Below are positions 12,498 to 21,894 of a DNA stretch of 64,000 bases, piece after piece (the stretch's first letter is position 1; the number at the start of each line of letters is the position of its first letter). Source of the DNA: Diphasiastrum complanatum (Eukaryota; Streptophyta; Lycopodiopsida; Lycopodiales; Lycopodiaceae). Below the pieces are notes generated by a model that saw only the letters and a program-made list of their open reading frames with translations, did not search any database and was not told where the DNA came from. Location of the stretch: the NCBI GenBank assembly GCA_029204225.1, contig CM055111.1, positions 4,756,377 through 4,820,376 of the forward strand. The letters run 5' to 3'. A program made the translations under genes and the position numbers.

Positions 12498-12866
12498 ATG
12501 GATTCGAGTTCCAGTTCCTCTCTTATTGACAAGCTCGATGGAGAGAACTACCATATTTGGAAATTCAAGATGAAATTTGTTCTATTAGCCAAGGAGCTGT
12601 GGGACATAGTTGATGGCACTGAAGTCATACCAGAGGGAGATGCGGCCAACATCACCAAATGGAGGCAATGAGTTGGCAAGGCTTTTGTCTTAATCACTTT
12701 GAATATCAGAGACTCCAAAATTAGTCATATCCGATCTGCACAGACTGCTAAGGATGCTTGGGACATCCTAGCAACTCTCTATGACATCAAAGATGTTACA
12801 TCCAAACTTTATCTGAAGAAGAAATTCTTTACTTTGAATATCTCTGATGCACACACTATTTACCGA
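12498..12866 (+). pseudogene. Copia B gag, N-terminal part
   Basis: Starts at ATG 12498 with a serine run, then LIDKLDGENYHIWKFKMKF and LWDIVDGTEVIPEG, the typical copia gag N-terminus. A TGA at 12669 interrupts, after which the same frame resumes (AFVLITLN, AWDILATLYD, KKKFFTLNISDA) until the second LTR cuts it at 12866. Confidence 0.88.
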
Positions 12867-13453
12867 GTGTAAAATTCTGACTCCTTGTATAAATCCGACC
12901 CTTTGTAATTAAAAATTCGATCCACTGACAGTTAAATAACGGTGGCCTTCTGTGGAACTATAAGAAGTTTAACTTAGGATTCCAATGCACTAATCAACTG
13001 GCTTCCAATCATCAACAATGGAGTCAACGCCTTGACAGACATCTTTTTGTAACAATGTTTTAGGCATTATTCTATAACGAGGATCAATGATTAAGTAGGG
13101 TTTTGCAGAATCAGTTAGTAAGGTTTTGTTTTTTCAGCTATCAACGATTTTCAACTGAAGCCTGGTTTTGTGCCCAATGTTTGCACTCAGCTTCAAGCTC
13201 TTGTACTCACATTTTTTATAATTATCAGGGTACAAGGTTTGTGTCTACATTGTGATTGTTTGATTGTTGATTGTGAATCAATTTTGTCTTGAATATTTGT
13301 TGGTAACTACCATGCTTCCAATCCATTACCATCCGCTCATCACTTTCGCTGCTGCTCACCACATTTCCATCATATTGCTACATGGTATCAGAGCGTCTGT
13401 TTCTATTAGAGCTCTACTAATCTAATACTATCTCCATTTCTATAATTTTCCAA
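12867..13453 (+). mobile_element. Second copia B 5' end (partial LTR, primer site, leader)
   Basis: 12867-13382 repeats the last two thirds of LTR B. It is followed by a perfect primer site TGGTATCAGAGC at 13383-13394 and the same leader text (tctattagagctctactaatct) until about 13453, where similarity stops. Confidence 0.82.
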
Positions 13454-13472
13454 CAAACCCCTCCTAGAAGCA

Positions 13473-15273
13473 ATGGGAATTTACCCAATGCTTTTTACCT
13501 ACGTCTTGAATCTCGAATTTGTCGTCCAGGCCTTTGGGACTTGGGATGCAGCAAAAATCCAGATTCTATGTGCAATATCACGATACCATGCACCATGTGC
13601 GGGTAAACTCAACCTCCTTATTACCATCGGAGTCGTCTCTGGTGATAGGCCCAAGCCCTCTCACTACCAAGCCCCTAAAGCCATTTTTCCCTTTTTGGAC
13701 TCATCAATGCCCCTAATTCATACGAATGACAGGTATTTGATTGAGGCAATCATTGATCCAGTCCTCCAAGTAGCAGCCCATCTTCTGAGCAACTTTCTAG
13801 CTATTGGAATTTTGCACAAAGATCGCATCCCTTCCATCCTCCTACACAAACTTGTGGAATCCTACAAGGACTTTCTAGCCAATAAGGTTGTGTCCTATGA
13901 TTGGCATGATTTTATCATTTCTGAGCTGAAGAGAGACCTAAAGCCCAACGCATAAATTTGTCGTAGGGCCACTATTGTCCGCCCTCGCAGTCACCCTCCT
14001 CGAACAGAAGATTCAAGAATTTCACCACTCTTTGGTCCTTACCACTTCCATTCCATCCACCAACTGTCGACCCCCTACCCTTTCCTCTAACTCACCATCC
14101 AACAAATGTATGCACAACGCCACCTCTTCCGTTGTCGATCCCCCTTCTAGCAGCACCCATTGTTGTACTACCACTACTACCCCTCCCACCACTTCCTCCA
14201 CACCTTCTCTACCTCTGACTACATCTATTCTCCAATTCCCCCTTGCTCTATCACTGTCCTTGCCAATCCCTCTATCACCATTGCCTCGTCCATTCCCCGC
14301 TCCTCTCTCGACTTTTCTGTCTCCACTCCTCCCACCTCCCAAGACTCTCATTTGTCCCCATGGACTCTTGCTTTCATGAATATTACCAATTTCACACTGC
14401 CCACCTCTCCCTCCATCCTTGATACCACACTCCAATTTCCCATGCCCAACATCGTCTCTTCTTTTGAATAGCACATCTCTCCTCCTCTTCAACCTCTATC
14501 CTTCCGTCCACTTCCCCCACTGATTCATCCCTCCAGAATGTAGAGTCCAGTAAACCATTGGACGATGATGCATTCCAACAAGCGAGTTTATCGCCTCACC
14601 TCAGCATGCTGATCCCACCGCACTTGAGGACCTGACAACTCAAATTTTTTTGATAGAAGATGACAACGAGGATGACACAACAACACGGGCCACATCTTAG
14701 CCATGCTAGTCAGCATCTCAACACCGACCGCTCCTGATTGAGGACATAACTGCGGCCTACCAGCACTTAGGCACATTGCTCCAGTGGCTCATAGCAGCCA
14801 AATCTACATTGGACGACTTGCTGGTGAAACTCGCAACCAGCAACACCAAGTTGCGAACGGAGCTTACACAGCTCCAACAAGACCTACAAGTGGCGCAACA
14901 GCACAAGCAGGCATAAAAGGACTAGGTCCTGAAGCTGAAGAAGAATGAGGCCAATATTCAAGCATATATCAAGGCCCTCTACAAGTCTGTGATGGACGTG
15001 GCCGCCAAGGTCCAGGAAGCCCAACAGTCTGCACAACAACAGCTTGCCCCGCTCCAAGCCCAACTATTAGTGGCCGGCACGAAAAATCAACGCCTTGGAA
15101 CTGAGGCACGAGCCCTCCAAAGAGAGAAAATGGAGTGGCTCGCCCAGCCAAACAGACCGCTCACCCAACATGAGACAAACTTTCTAAACCAGCAGGTGCA
15201 ACTCTTCCGACAAACACTGGTGGGCTACCACGACTTTCAACGGGTATCACTTTCAGGCCCAGCCCAGACCTAA
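13473..15273 (+). pseudogene. Unrecognised decayed gene, Ser/Thr/Pro-rich linker and coiled coil
   Basis: I do not recognise this gene. Three blocks share the + strand. First is a 160-codon frame (13473-13955) with a mixed, globular-looking composition (LNLEFVVQAFGTWDAAKIQ, SYDWHDFIISELKRD). Next comes a Pro/Ser/Thr-rich stretch (13975-14470). From about 14730 to 15273 there is an Ala/Gln/Leu-rich heptad-like stretch (LRTELTQLQQDLQVAQQ, QEAQQSAQQQLAPLQAQLL) that looks like coiled coil, broken by two stops near 14914-14926. GC content is visibly higher than around it. The architecture resembles the plant transposon-associated proteins with an N-terminal domain, a low-complexity linker and a coiled coil, but that is only a resemblance. 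Confidence 0.45.
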
Positions 15274-15367
15274 TTGGACATAGGAGCACTTACATGGTGT
15301 CTGACTGCTATAATGCAAGAATAGGAGGTCAGTTGCTATTCCATATTGCATGGGAATCCTAAGAAGA

Positions 15368-15394
15368 ATATTCTCTCCTCATGGGAGAGAATAT
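15368..15394. repeat. Perfect 11-bp inverted repeat, 5-base loop
   Basis: atattctctcc, loop tcatg, ggagagaatat. It could form a hairpin in RNA or DNA. No T-run follows that would make it a terminator, and no gene depends on it visibly. Confidence 0.9.
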
Positions 15395-15647
15395 ATACTA
15401 GTGAAAACTCGCCCATCTACCTATTGGATTTTCTGATCCTTGTAGCTAGGAGCCCCTCCTCTCTTGCATTCATTCACCATGGCATGGGGGTGAAGTGGTT
15501 AGGGTATTGACTAGCCATTTCAAGATGTGGTTTCTCCTTGCTTGTTACTTCCAAGTGGTGGAATTGATCCCACATACTGGACATGGACATAAAATGGATA
15601 TCTGCTAGGTTATAGCCTATGTTTATGTATAGGAACATAGTGTGTTT

Positions 15648-15900
15648 CACGAATTGTTTGCGACACTTGTCTCTTCGCGACATTTTCGTCTTTCGCGAAT
15701 TGTTCGTGACAGATGACAACTTTGAGTTTGAAGAAGAAATCTAGAATATTTCGCAAATTGTTCGCGACGATTTCATGACAGGTGAGCTTGAAAAATAGTC
15801 CAGAAGATTTTGCGAATTGTTCGCGACAATTTCGCGACATCTGAGGTTTAAACAAGAAACAGAATATTTCGCGACAAGATTTTGTTCGCGAATCTTTTGA
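15648..15900. repeat. TCGCGA-rich degenerate tandem repeat
   Basis: Three imperfect units of about 59-62 bp, each opening with tttcgcgaattgttcgcgac or a close variant and followed by a purine-rich tail. The same TTCGCGAA vocabulary occurs in LTR A (around 10790-10980) and at 31280-31305, so this may be an eroded LTR of that lineage. Confidence 0.7.
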
Positions 15901-16104
15901 GCTTCAACAAGAAAGCCACGAGCTTCTACAAGTAACTATTTTGCGAATCTTTCGAATTGACTTCAAGATAAAGTTCGCGAATCCTTTGAGGTTGATTACG
16001 AATAAAAATGTTTCAAGTTCACGTTCGTTTCTTATCCTTTGTCAAGTAAACTGCGCGCTTTGTTAGTAGAATCAAGATCTGTCTGATCAATTGCTCTAAA
16101 TATT

Positions 16105-17290
16105 AGTATGTGGTTACAATGATGCAACACCTTTCTTGACTTTCAAGATTTTCTTAGATCTCTTCTTTATTTTTCCTAGGGCAAATCAGATTGATATGCA
16201 CCTCTTGGGAAACTCGTGTCGTTTCCTATTAAAAAGAGGGAGAAGTAGGAAGAAAAGAGAGTTATCAAGGAGAAACATCTATCATAGATTCCAAGAGGAA
16301 TCTGTTATATCAATAGATGGTGGACCTGTTTCAAGAATTAGAAACGATAGGATATTTTGATATTTTGATATCTGGTTTGAAGATGTAAGATAAGAAAATT
16401 AGAAAACACTCTTGTAGTAGAAGAGTGGTTGATTACAAGTCTGATTGATTTGTGTCAGAACTACGAAGTTCTATTGCAAAATGGGGTTTGTTAAAACCTA
16501 TTCCTTGCTGGAAACAGTCGACTTGATCTTAATGGGGACTAGGATACGTGGGTTGATGCAAGGAAGGAAATTCACGCTGACAATATATTCTTTTGAGATT
16601 ATCTTCAGTTGAGATTTTGATTGTGAAATGGCACTCTTTGAGAAATATTCTCTCTTAGAGGATAACCAAGTTACAAGATTCTCGGTTAAAAAAGTATTAT
16701 GTATAGATTAGGAGATATTTGCAGAGATATGCTATGTACTGAATCTTTGTGAGATCATAAAACTTTTTGTACAAACTTTTTATCCTGTGGATCTACAAAG
16801 TATTTCTTGAACTAAGTTATTTGCATGCATAAACTAGTTGTTGGTACATAGGCATATTGATGAGAATTGTGTAGAGACAATTTCTAACTAGGTTATAGTA
16901 ATTTCTCATTGAAAATGGTTATTGACTTAGGTGGAATTAGAATCAGATTAATACATTCAAATATTTTCTAAATCCGATACAACTATCTGAGTCAAAAGCG
17001 CTACTTTTGAGGTAGTTGTTTGAATCAACAATATAACTTTTCTTATGGATATTATTGTTGAAATGTATTGCTTATAAGTCGCAACCTTTATGGGTCAAGT
17101 TTGGATTCATTTAAAGGTCTTTGTGCATAGAATACACAAGAACTTTTTGGCCTCGTCTTTTCACAATTGGAAAGGATAGAATGCTATCCCAGAAGACTCA
17201 GGAAAGTTGGATAGTTGTTGGTTGCCAAAAGTTAAAACTTCACGTAATGAGGTTCCGGTAAATCTTGAGTTATTCTATTAGAACTTAAGA
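16105..17290 (+). repeat. Dispersed repeat R1, longer copy
   Basis: Aligns with the reverse complement of 2640-3245 at both ends (16105-16260 and 16860-17290), with about 600 bp extra in the middle. A small frame at 16136-16360 is not convincing. The segment ends where an LTR A fragment begins. Confidence 0.7.
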
Positions 17291-17301
17291 GTCAAGATCT
17301 T

Positions 17302-17838
17302 ATAAATTAGTTCATACTCACAAAAACAAAAAATGAGTACAGTCCACTGAAGAGATTAGAAATGGTTTGTGTGTGGTGTTACTAAAAAATGAATTTGGTT
17401 AGAAGTTTAGTTCTGAAAGAGATGGAAAGAGCAGTATGATATCGCGAGTTCCTCAGGCGTCAAAGACAAAGCGAAGGAGTTAGACATTTGTGTTCTGATC
17501 AGAGTGAGTAAACAAGCGCGATTAAACAGCGATAAAGTGCATTCAATCACAACAAGCATTCATCTACGTTATACACAGATAGAAAAACATGCTGCTGCTA
17601 TATTACACTGAAGCACAATAAAATAGCAATTACAACCAAAATGACGGCGTAATTGAGAGGCTCAAAATCATTCGTCTCATGGACGGAGCATCATGTAGAG
17701 TGTGTCTGAAAGATCTATTTATAGAATTCATCCATGTATTACTTACAATAAATATTTGTCACCTAATTAGGTAAGTCGTTGTACTTAGAAGTATTTGGCT
17801 TTTGTGATTATTGTACATAGTATATATGATGTTCAACG
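17302..17838 (-). mobile_element. LTR A fragment, minus orientation
   Basis: Aligns with 9990-10540, the middle of the inverted LTR A. Shared phrases include gagtacggtcca-like text, agattagaaatggtttgtgtgtgg, gatatcgcgagttcctcag and cacctaattaggtaag. Neither LTR end is present. Confidence 0.85.
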
Positions 17839-18740
17839 AATCAGTGATTCCATTAAGATCTCCATGTTTCTAGCATTCTACGGATATGCTATATTGATGG
17901 TCTTGTACTTTTTTTGCTATTAGTTTTACCTCTATTGTAATTGCTATTAGTTTGGGATGTGGCACATGACATTTCTTGGTATCAGAGCATAGATCCTTGA
18001 TTCATGATGATTCTATGTGAATTTCATTAGATTTGATAAGTTTATTGTTTTTGTAGCTTTCTTTTTGTTGATTTTTAAGTTTGAAATTTTTAGATCTGCT
18101 CAGACCAATTTTCGACATTCAATTTTATTTTTTATTTCTAATTTGACTCTATAGGTTTGTAGAGCTTTATTTTAGCTTTGATTTGCACCAATTTGTAAGG
18201 CATTTGGATAAAAGATGCAAAAGTTATTGCACTTTTTCCAAAAGCTATCAAAATAGGTGACTAGAATTTTGCTTTCACTTTATTTGAATTTTTCATAGTT
18301 GATCTGAGTTTTTATCTCAAGTTTCTATCCATAGGATTTAAAAAAAAATTCTTTTAGCTTTGATAAAATCCATATGGCAAGTCATTTGGATTAGTATCCA
18401 AGGAGTTATGACATCTAGTTTTGTTAGTTTTTTACAAAATTTTCAGACCTGTTATGTTATAAATTTGACCTATCAAATCACCTTGAATCATCAATCTGAT
18501 CCTTCAACCTGATAGAGCTTGTTGTCAGCTTTTCAGAGGTACTGAGTTTGTTTGATTTGGATTAAAATTGAGTAAGTTATGATCAAATTAGTGGAGATGG
18601 GTCAAAATTGCCAAAATTTTGGAAATTTTTTTTACAAGTGAGAGAGAAGCACTTCAACACTTCAAATTTGAAGTTTGGTGCCTTTGTAAGTTTTTTTGGA
18701 ATTCTTCATTTTGAAGATATTAAAAAAAAACCTTTCTAGC
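17839..18740 (+). mobile_element. LTR end, primer site and leader of a further copia element
   Basis: A perfect TGGTATCAGAGC lies at 17977-17988, just after an LTR-like end (cacatgaca). The following 750 bp are T-rich and without open frames, as in long copia leaders. No gag follows; the sequence gives way to telomere-like repeats and host gene pieces. Confidence 0.65.
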
Positions 18741-18814
18741 CCTAAACCCAACACGACCGACCTAAACCTCTGACCTAAACCTAACCTAACCTAACCTACC
18801 CCAAGCCTAACCCT
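18741..18814. repeat. Short degenerate telomere-like tract
   Basis: ccctaaaccc, cctaaacctct, then four cctaa units and ccctaag. The words resemble the plant telomere unit CCCTAAA and its variants, but the tract is short and imperfect. Confidence 0.65.
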
Positions 18815-18934
18815 AAGCTGCTTTTCAACAAAAGTGAGACGCTGTTGATCTGGAGGGATTCCTTGTTTATCCTGAATTTTGGTCTTGACATTGTCGATGG
18901 TGTCGATGCTCTCCACCTCCAAGGTGATGGTCTT
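18815..18934 (-). pseudogene. Ubiquitin fragment, codons 11-50
   Basis: In minus sense the translation reads [17 protein letters not shown], then [18 protein letters not shown] and VEKQL, which is ubiquitin residues 11 to 50 with several substitutions (for example S19I, A28T, E34Q, I44T, A46V, G47E from the universally conserved sequence). No stop is present but the unit is cut on both sides: at its start it joins a COG6 exon through the shared bases aagacc, and after residue 50 it runs into TTAGG-type repeats. Loss of the conserved I44 surface residue and of the C-terminal Gly-Gly means it cannot act as ubiquitin. Confidence 0.92.
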
Positions 18935-19046
18935 TCTTTTAAGCATCTAGCCGCAGTCTTGAATAGGCCATTCACTTCCGGAGTATCATTGTCACCAAGA
19001 TTACGACATTCAGCCTGCACCCATCTGCAAAGCCGCTCATAAGCTT
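18929..19046 (-). pseudogene. COG6: COG6 exon fragment fused to ubiquitin
   Basis: In minus sense the exon encodes AYERLCRWVQAECRNLG, then [19 protein letters not shown]. This matches my memory of the conserved middle of plant COG6, a subunit of the conserved oligomeric Golgi tethering complex. The exon is preceded by ctactacag, an intron 3' end, so the copy came from genomic DNA rather than from spliced mRNA. After CLKER the family would continue VLFKYC; instead the frame meets the ubiquitin fragment, with aagacc shared at the join. It is a captured or filler fragment, not a gene. Confidence 0.75.
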
Positions 19047-19087
19047 CTGTAGTAGGTTTCTTTCCTATCCTAACCTGAACCCAAGAT

Positions 19088-19105
19088 CTAGCATCAAAGA
19101 GTAGA
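19088..19105 (-). promoter_or_regulatory. Possible degenerate primer binding site
   Basis: In minus sense TTTGATGCTAGATCTTGG matches 13 of 18 positions of TTTGGTATCAGAGCTTGG. It lies where a primer site would be if 19106-19781 were a 5' LTR. The match is weak. Confidence 0.35.
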
Positions 19106-19781
19106 AGTTAGTCGTCACACGGAGGTTCGTTTCCCATGAGAGCGATAGCATATCTCAGAATTCAGCATGAATGGAAGATTCAGATTTAACTCTAACATCC
19201 ATTAATCCTAAGCATTAACACTACAATCATTAACACTACATCCATAATGAAGAAAGCTTACTCTTTCTCTCTCACAAAAAGTATAAGAACATGCAATCCC
19301 AATAACAATCAAATCCAACAATTAGCAAATACAATGAAAAGCATGAGAGATGGAGGAAAAGTGATAGAGAGTAAGGACATTCATGAATCCATTTCACAAG
19401 AGAACCAATCTGCTTTATTGAAATGAAGATATGTACATGTGTAGGAAACTCGAGTTGGTCCCTTTTTATAATAGAAAGGAAGACCCTGGCCTCAGAATCT
19501 TATTGGTCCATTTTTACCTCCCTAACTATTCAAATTTAAAAAATAGTGGGAACCCATTTAAAATTGGAAGGAACCAATTTGAATCTAAAATTTGGTGGAA
19601 ATCCCAACTTTATTCACTAACTTGACATTTAGGCCTGCAACATTAGAGGCCTTTTTATTAACTTTCTAATTGTCAAATAACTATGTCATCATCGGGTTGG
19701 ACTTACACACACAGGGTGCCAAATCTCTCACACTTTTTAACCAGGGTTAGGGTTGCCTCGGGATTCGCAAACCCTCCAACA
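19106..19781 (-). mobile_element. LTR in minus orientation, about 0.68 kb
   Basis: In minus sense it starts TGTTGGAGGGTTTGCG at 19781, right after a purine-rich tract (ggtgggggatac). It contains a TATA-like tattataaaaagg (about 19468) and a polyadenylation-like caataaag further on, the order expected for U3 and R. The purine tract argues for a 3' LTR, while the weak primer-like site on the other side argues for a 5' LTR. No internal region with gag or pol is seen on either side. Confidence 0.55.
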
Positions 19782-20637
19782 GTATCCCCCACCAAAACTG
19801 ATGGCGGTCCCACGACACCTCGCGGTTTTATTCACTTCGAGCTCTGGTTAGCCTCGTGTCGTACCTTGATGAGATGGTACTGCTACACCTTCTCCATGAA
19901 TTCTAGGCGCTCCGTATTGGAATTGTACTTGTGCGAAAAAAAAAAGCACTTATTAGCTCCGACAAGCCAATTGGAAGTTGTCCAGGCCAGAAACCTTGAC
20001 TCGCAAGAACCTCCCAGCATGGCTGCACAATAGTATAACCTTGCGATGGGCAACTGGTCTTGGACTTTATCGGACGCCATTGGAATATTTGAATTAAATG
20101 TCAATGGAAGTAGGCAATCATCCCATCTCGCAATAGTGGATGCCAACTATGTTCAAACTATGTGGCATGTTTGTTTTGCCAAGATAAGTTTCAGATTGAT
20201 CAAGGAAATTACTTATTGTGCTTGATCAATATGAATTTAATTGAAAAAAAGATAGAATTGCTAATCTTCTTCAATCAAGTATCCTATTAAATATAACTAC
20301 AAAAATATAGAGAATAGAGTTTTCACAATGATAGTGTCTCATCATTCCGAAAAAGGCTAAAAATGTAATTAATAACCTTGTGAGGGCCCATTTTCTCCCA
20401 TTAGGATGTGGAGTAATGCATGGTGATTGATAGCTTTTATGCATGCTAGGGAGATTAAAAGCAATTGAATATGGATTTAGTAAGGATCCAGATTTTAGAA
20501 AGAATATTTCTAGGCTTTAGGGGTCTATATATATATACCTACAGAAACTCACCTTCCTCCACTTCTCGATTCAAGTATTCATTTGTCATAAATCTCCTCT
20601 CCAGTATTCAATTGTCATAAATATCTTCTCATGTAAC
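19782..20637. other. Unassigned sequence with a TATA-like site
   Basis: 19883-20146 on - is open for 87 codons without a recognisable domain. Around 20391 the text tgtgagggcccatttt followed by tatatatatacc near 20528 looks like the start and TATA box of another LTR or a promoter, but no second copy confirms it. Confidence 0.35.
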
Positions 20638-20773
20638 AGATGAGCCAAATGGTTGTACACATCTCATGACCTCCTGACCTCTGAGACATACAATATAATC
20701 ATTAAAAAAGAGTATCAATAGGAATAGACACCACATGAACAATAGGAAAAGTGATATACCCAAGAGCAAACTT
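20638..20773 (+). repeat. 136-bp direct repeat, copy 1
   Basis: Starts cagatgagccaaatgg and ends agagcaaactta. It is repeated at 21059-21195 with about 10 differences. Confidence 0.9.
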
Positions 20774-21058
20774 ATCTCTTATGGAGTCGCATGATCAACC
20801 TATCTCATATAAGATGGCCCTCTATCTCATTAGAATTATGTGTGCCATTGTGGGTCCCTCATCACAACCCTAATCTTGCTAAGAAGTATTCCAATCATCA
20901 GAGGAAAAAGTAACGGCTTAAAATGTCTATATTTCAACCACCAAATGGAAGCCCTATTCACTAAAGAAATAGTTGCTTATTAAACCTTCTATAAATCACT
21001 CTATGGGTATATCCAAGGCAAATATAAATAGTCATTTAGTTTTCCAACTTATTGCCAA

Positions 21059-21195
21059 CAGATGAGCCAAATGGCTATACACATCTCATTACCTCTTGAC
21101 CTCTGAGACGTACAATAGAATCATTAAAAAGAGTATCAATAGGAATAGATACCACATGAACAATAGGAAAAGTGGTATACCCAAGAGCAAACTTA
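21059..21195 (+). repeat. 136-bp direct repeat, copy 2
   Basis: Same orientation as copy 1, with 285 bp of unrelated sequence between them. It may mark the ends of a small element or a local segmental duplication. No terminal TG/CA or inverted repeats are obvious. Confidence 0.9.
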
Positions 21196-21819
21196 GGCAT
21201 CCTCTATAAGAACAAATGCATGAACCAATGGAAATGTTCCAGTGCCAGTTGTAAGGAATAAAGTTGTGGAAATCGCTGTCATACCCATAGATGCCATGAG
21301 TTTATGTTCATCTGGCATAAACCTAGGTAGATGACATAATGACAGAAATAGATATGTATGAAGCTATTGATGGTGCAAGTGGTGAAAACCACTCAATATT
21401 TTTTTTAAAGTGCTATCCATAGTGTCTCCAAGTTGAGTAATGGTTAAATAAGTGGTGAAACCACTAAGTGTTATCCCAACATTGATGGAAAATGGGAGAT
21501 GGACAAGGGCTAATAGGGATCCCTCCCACTTGTGAGCACAATTTCACTCTTGCAAATGCTTTGGGCCTGCCCTACCCATTGAACTTCAATTGCGACAATT
21601 GGAAATTTGCTGAGAGTTTAATTAGATTTTGTACGAGTAGACAATAAGGAAACAAAAGGAAATAGGTACAAGGAGAAAAGCAGGAGAAGGGATGACAAGC
21701 AAAGAGGGCACTCAAACGAACAGGTAGAATGGGAATGCGGGGCTAAAAAGGCATATGGACAAAAGGACTGTACCAAAGTAACAAAAGTTAGGAGGCTTAG
21801 GAGAGTAGAGACTATGATG

Positions 21820-21821
<2 letters not shown>
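21196..21821. other. No gene seen
   Basis: No coding pattern, LTR border or primer site was recognised. Confidence 0.5.

Positions 21822-21892
<71 letters not shown>
21822..21892. repeat. (GA)n microsatellite
   Basis: Uninterrupted GA run of about 71 bp followed by three gaacaa-like units. The Ser-Leu repeat frame across it on - is spurious. Confidence 0.97.

Positions 21893-21894
<2 letters not shown>

Larger units (their letters stand above)
11549..12866 (+). mobile_element. Copia element B, 5' end (LTR, primer site, partial gag)
   Basis: LTR 11549-12282 (TGTTGGGATTC to gctaca), primer site, leader and the first 120 or so codons of gag. The element then passes straight into a partial second LTR of the same family at 12867. 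Protease, integrase and RT are absent. Confidence 0.85.

Noticed and set aside
14022-14492. 156-codon Gly/Arg-rich minus frame
   Set aside because: It is the antisense of the Pro/Ser/Thr-rich plus-strand coding block and arises from its composition.
15480-15560. tRNA gene
   Set aside because: Boxes are imperfect and no cloverleaf can be drawn; kept only as a weak SINE suggestion.
18796-19020. 74-codon minus frame taken as a gene
   Set aside because: It starts in the COG6 exon and then reads the ubiquitin fragment in the wrong frame; the real content is the two fragments.
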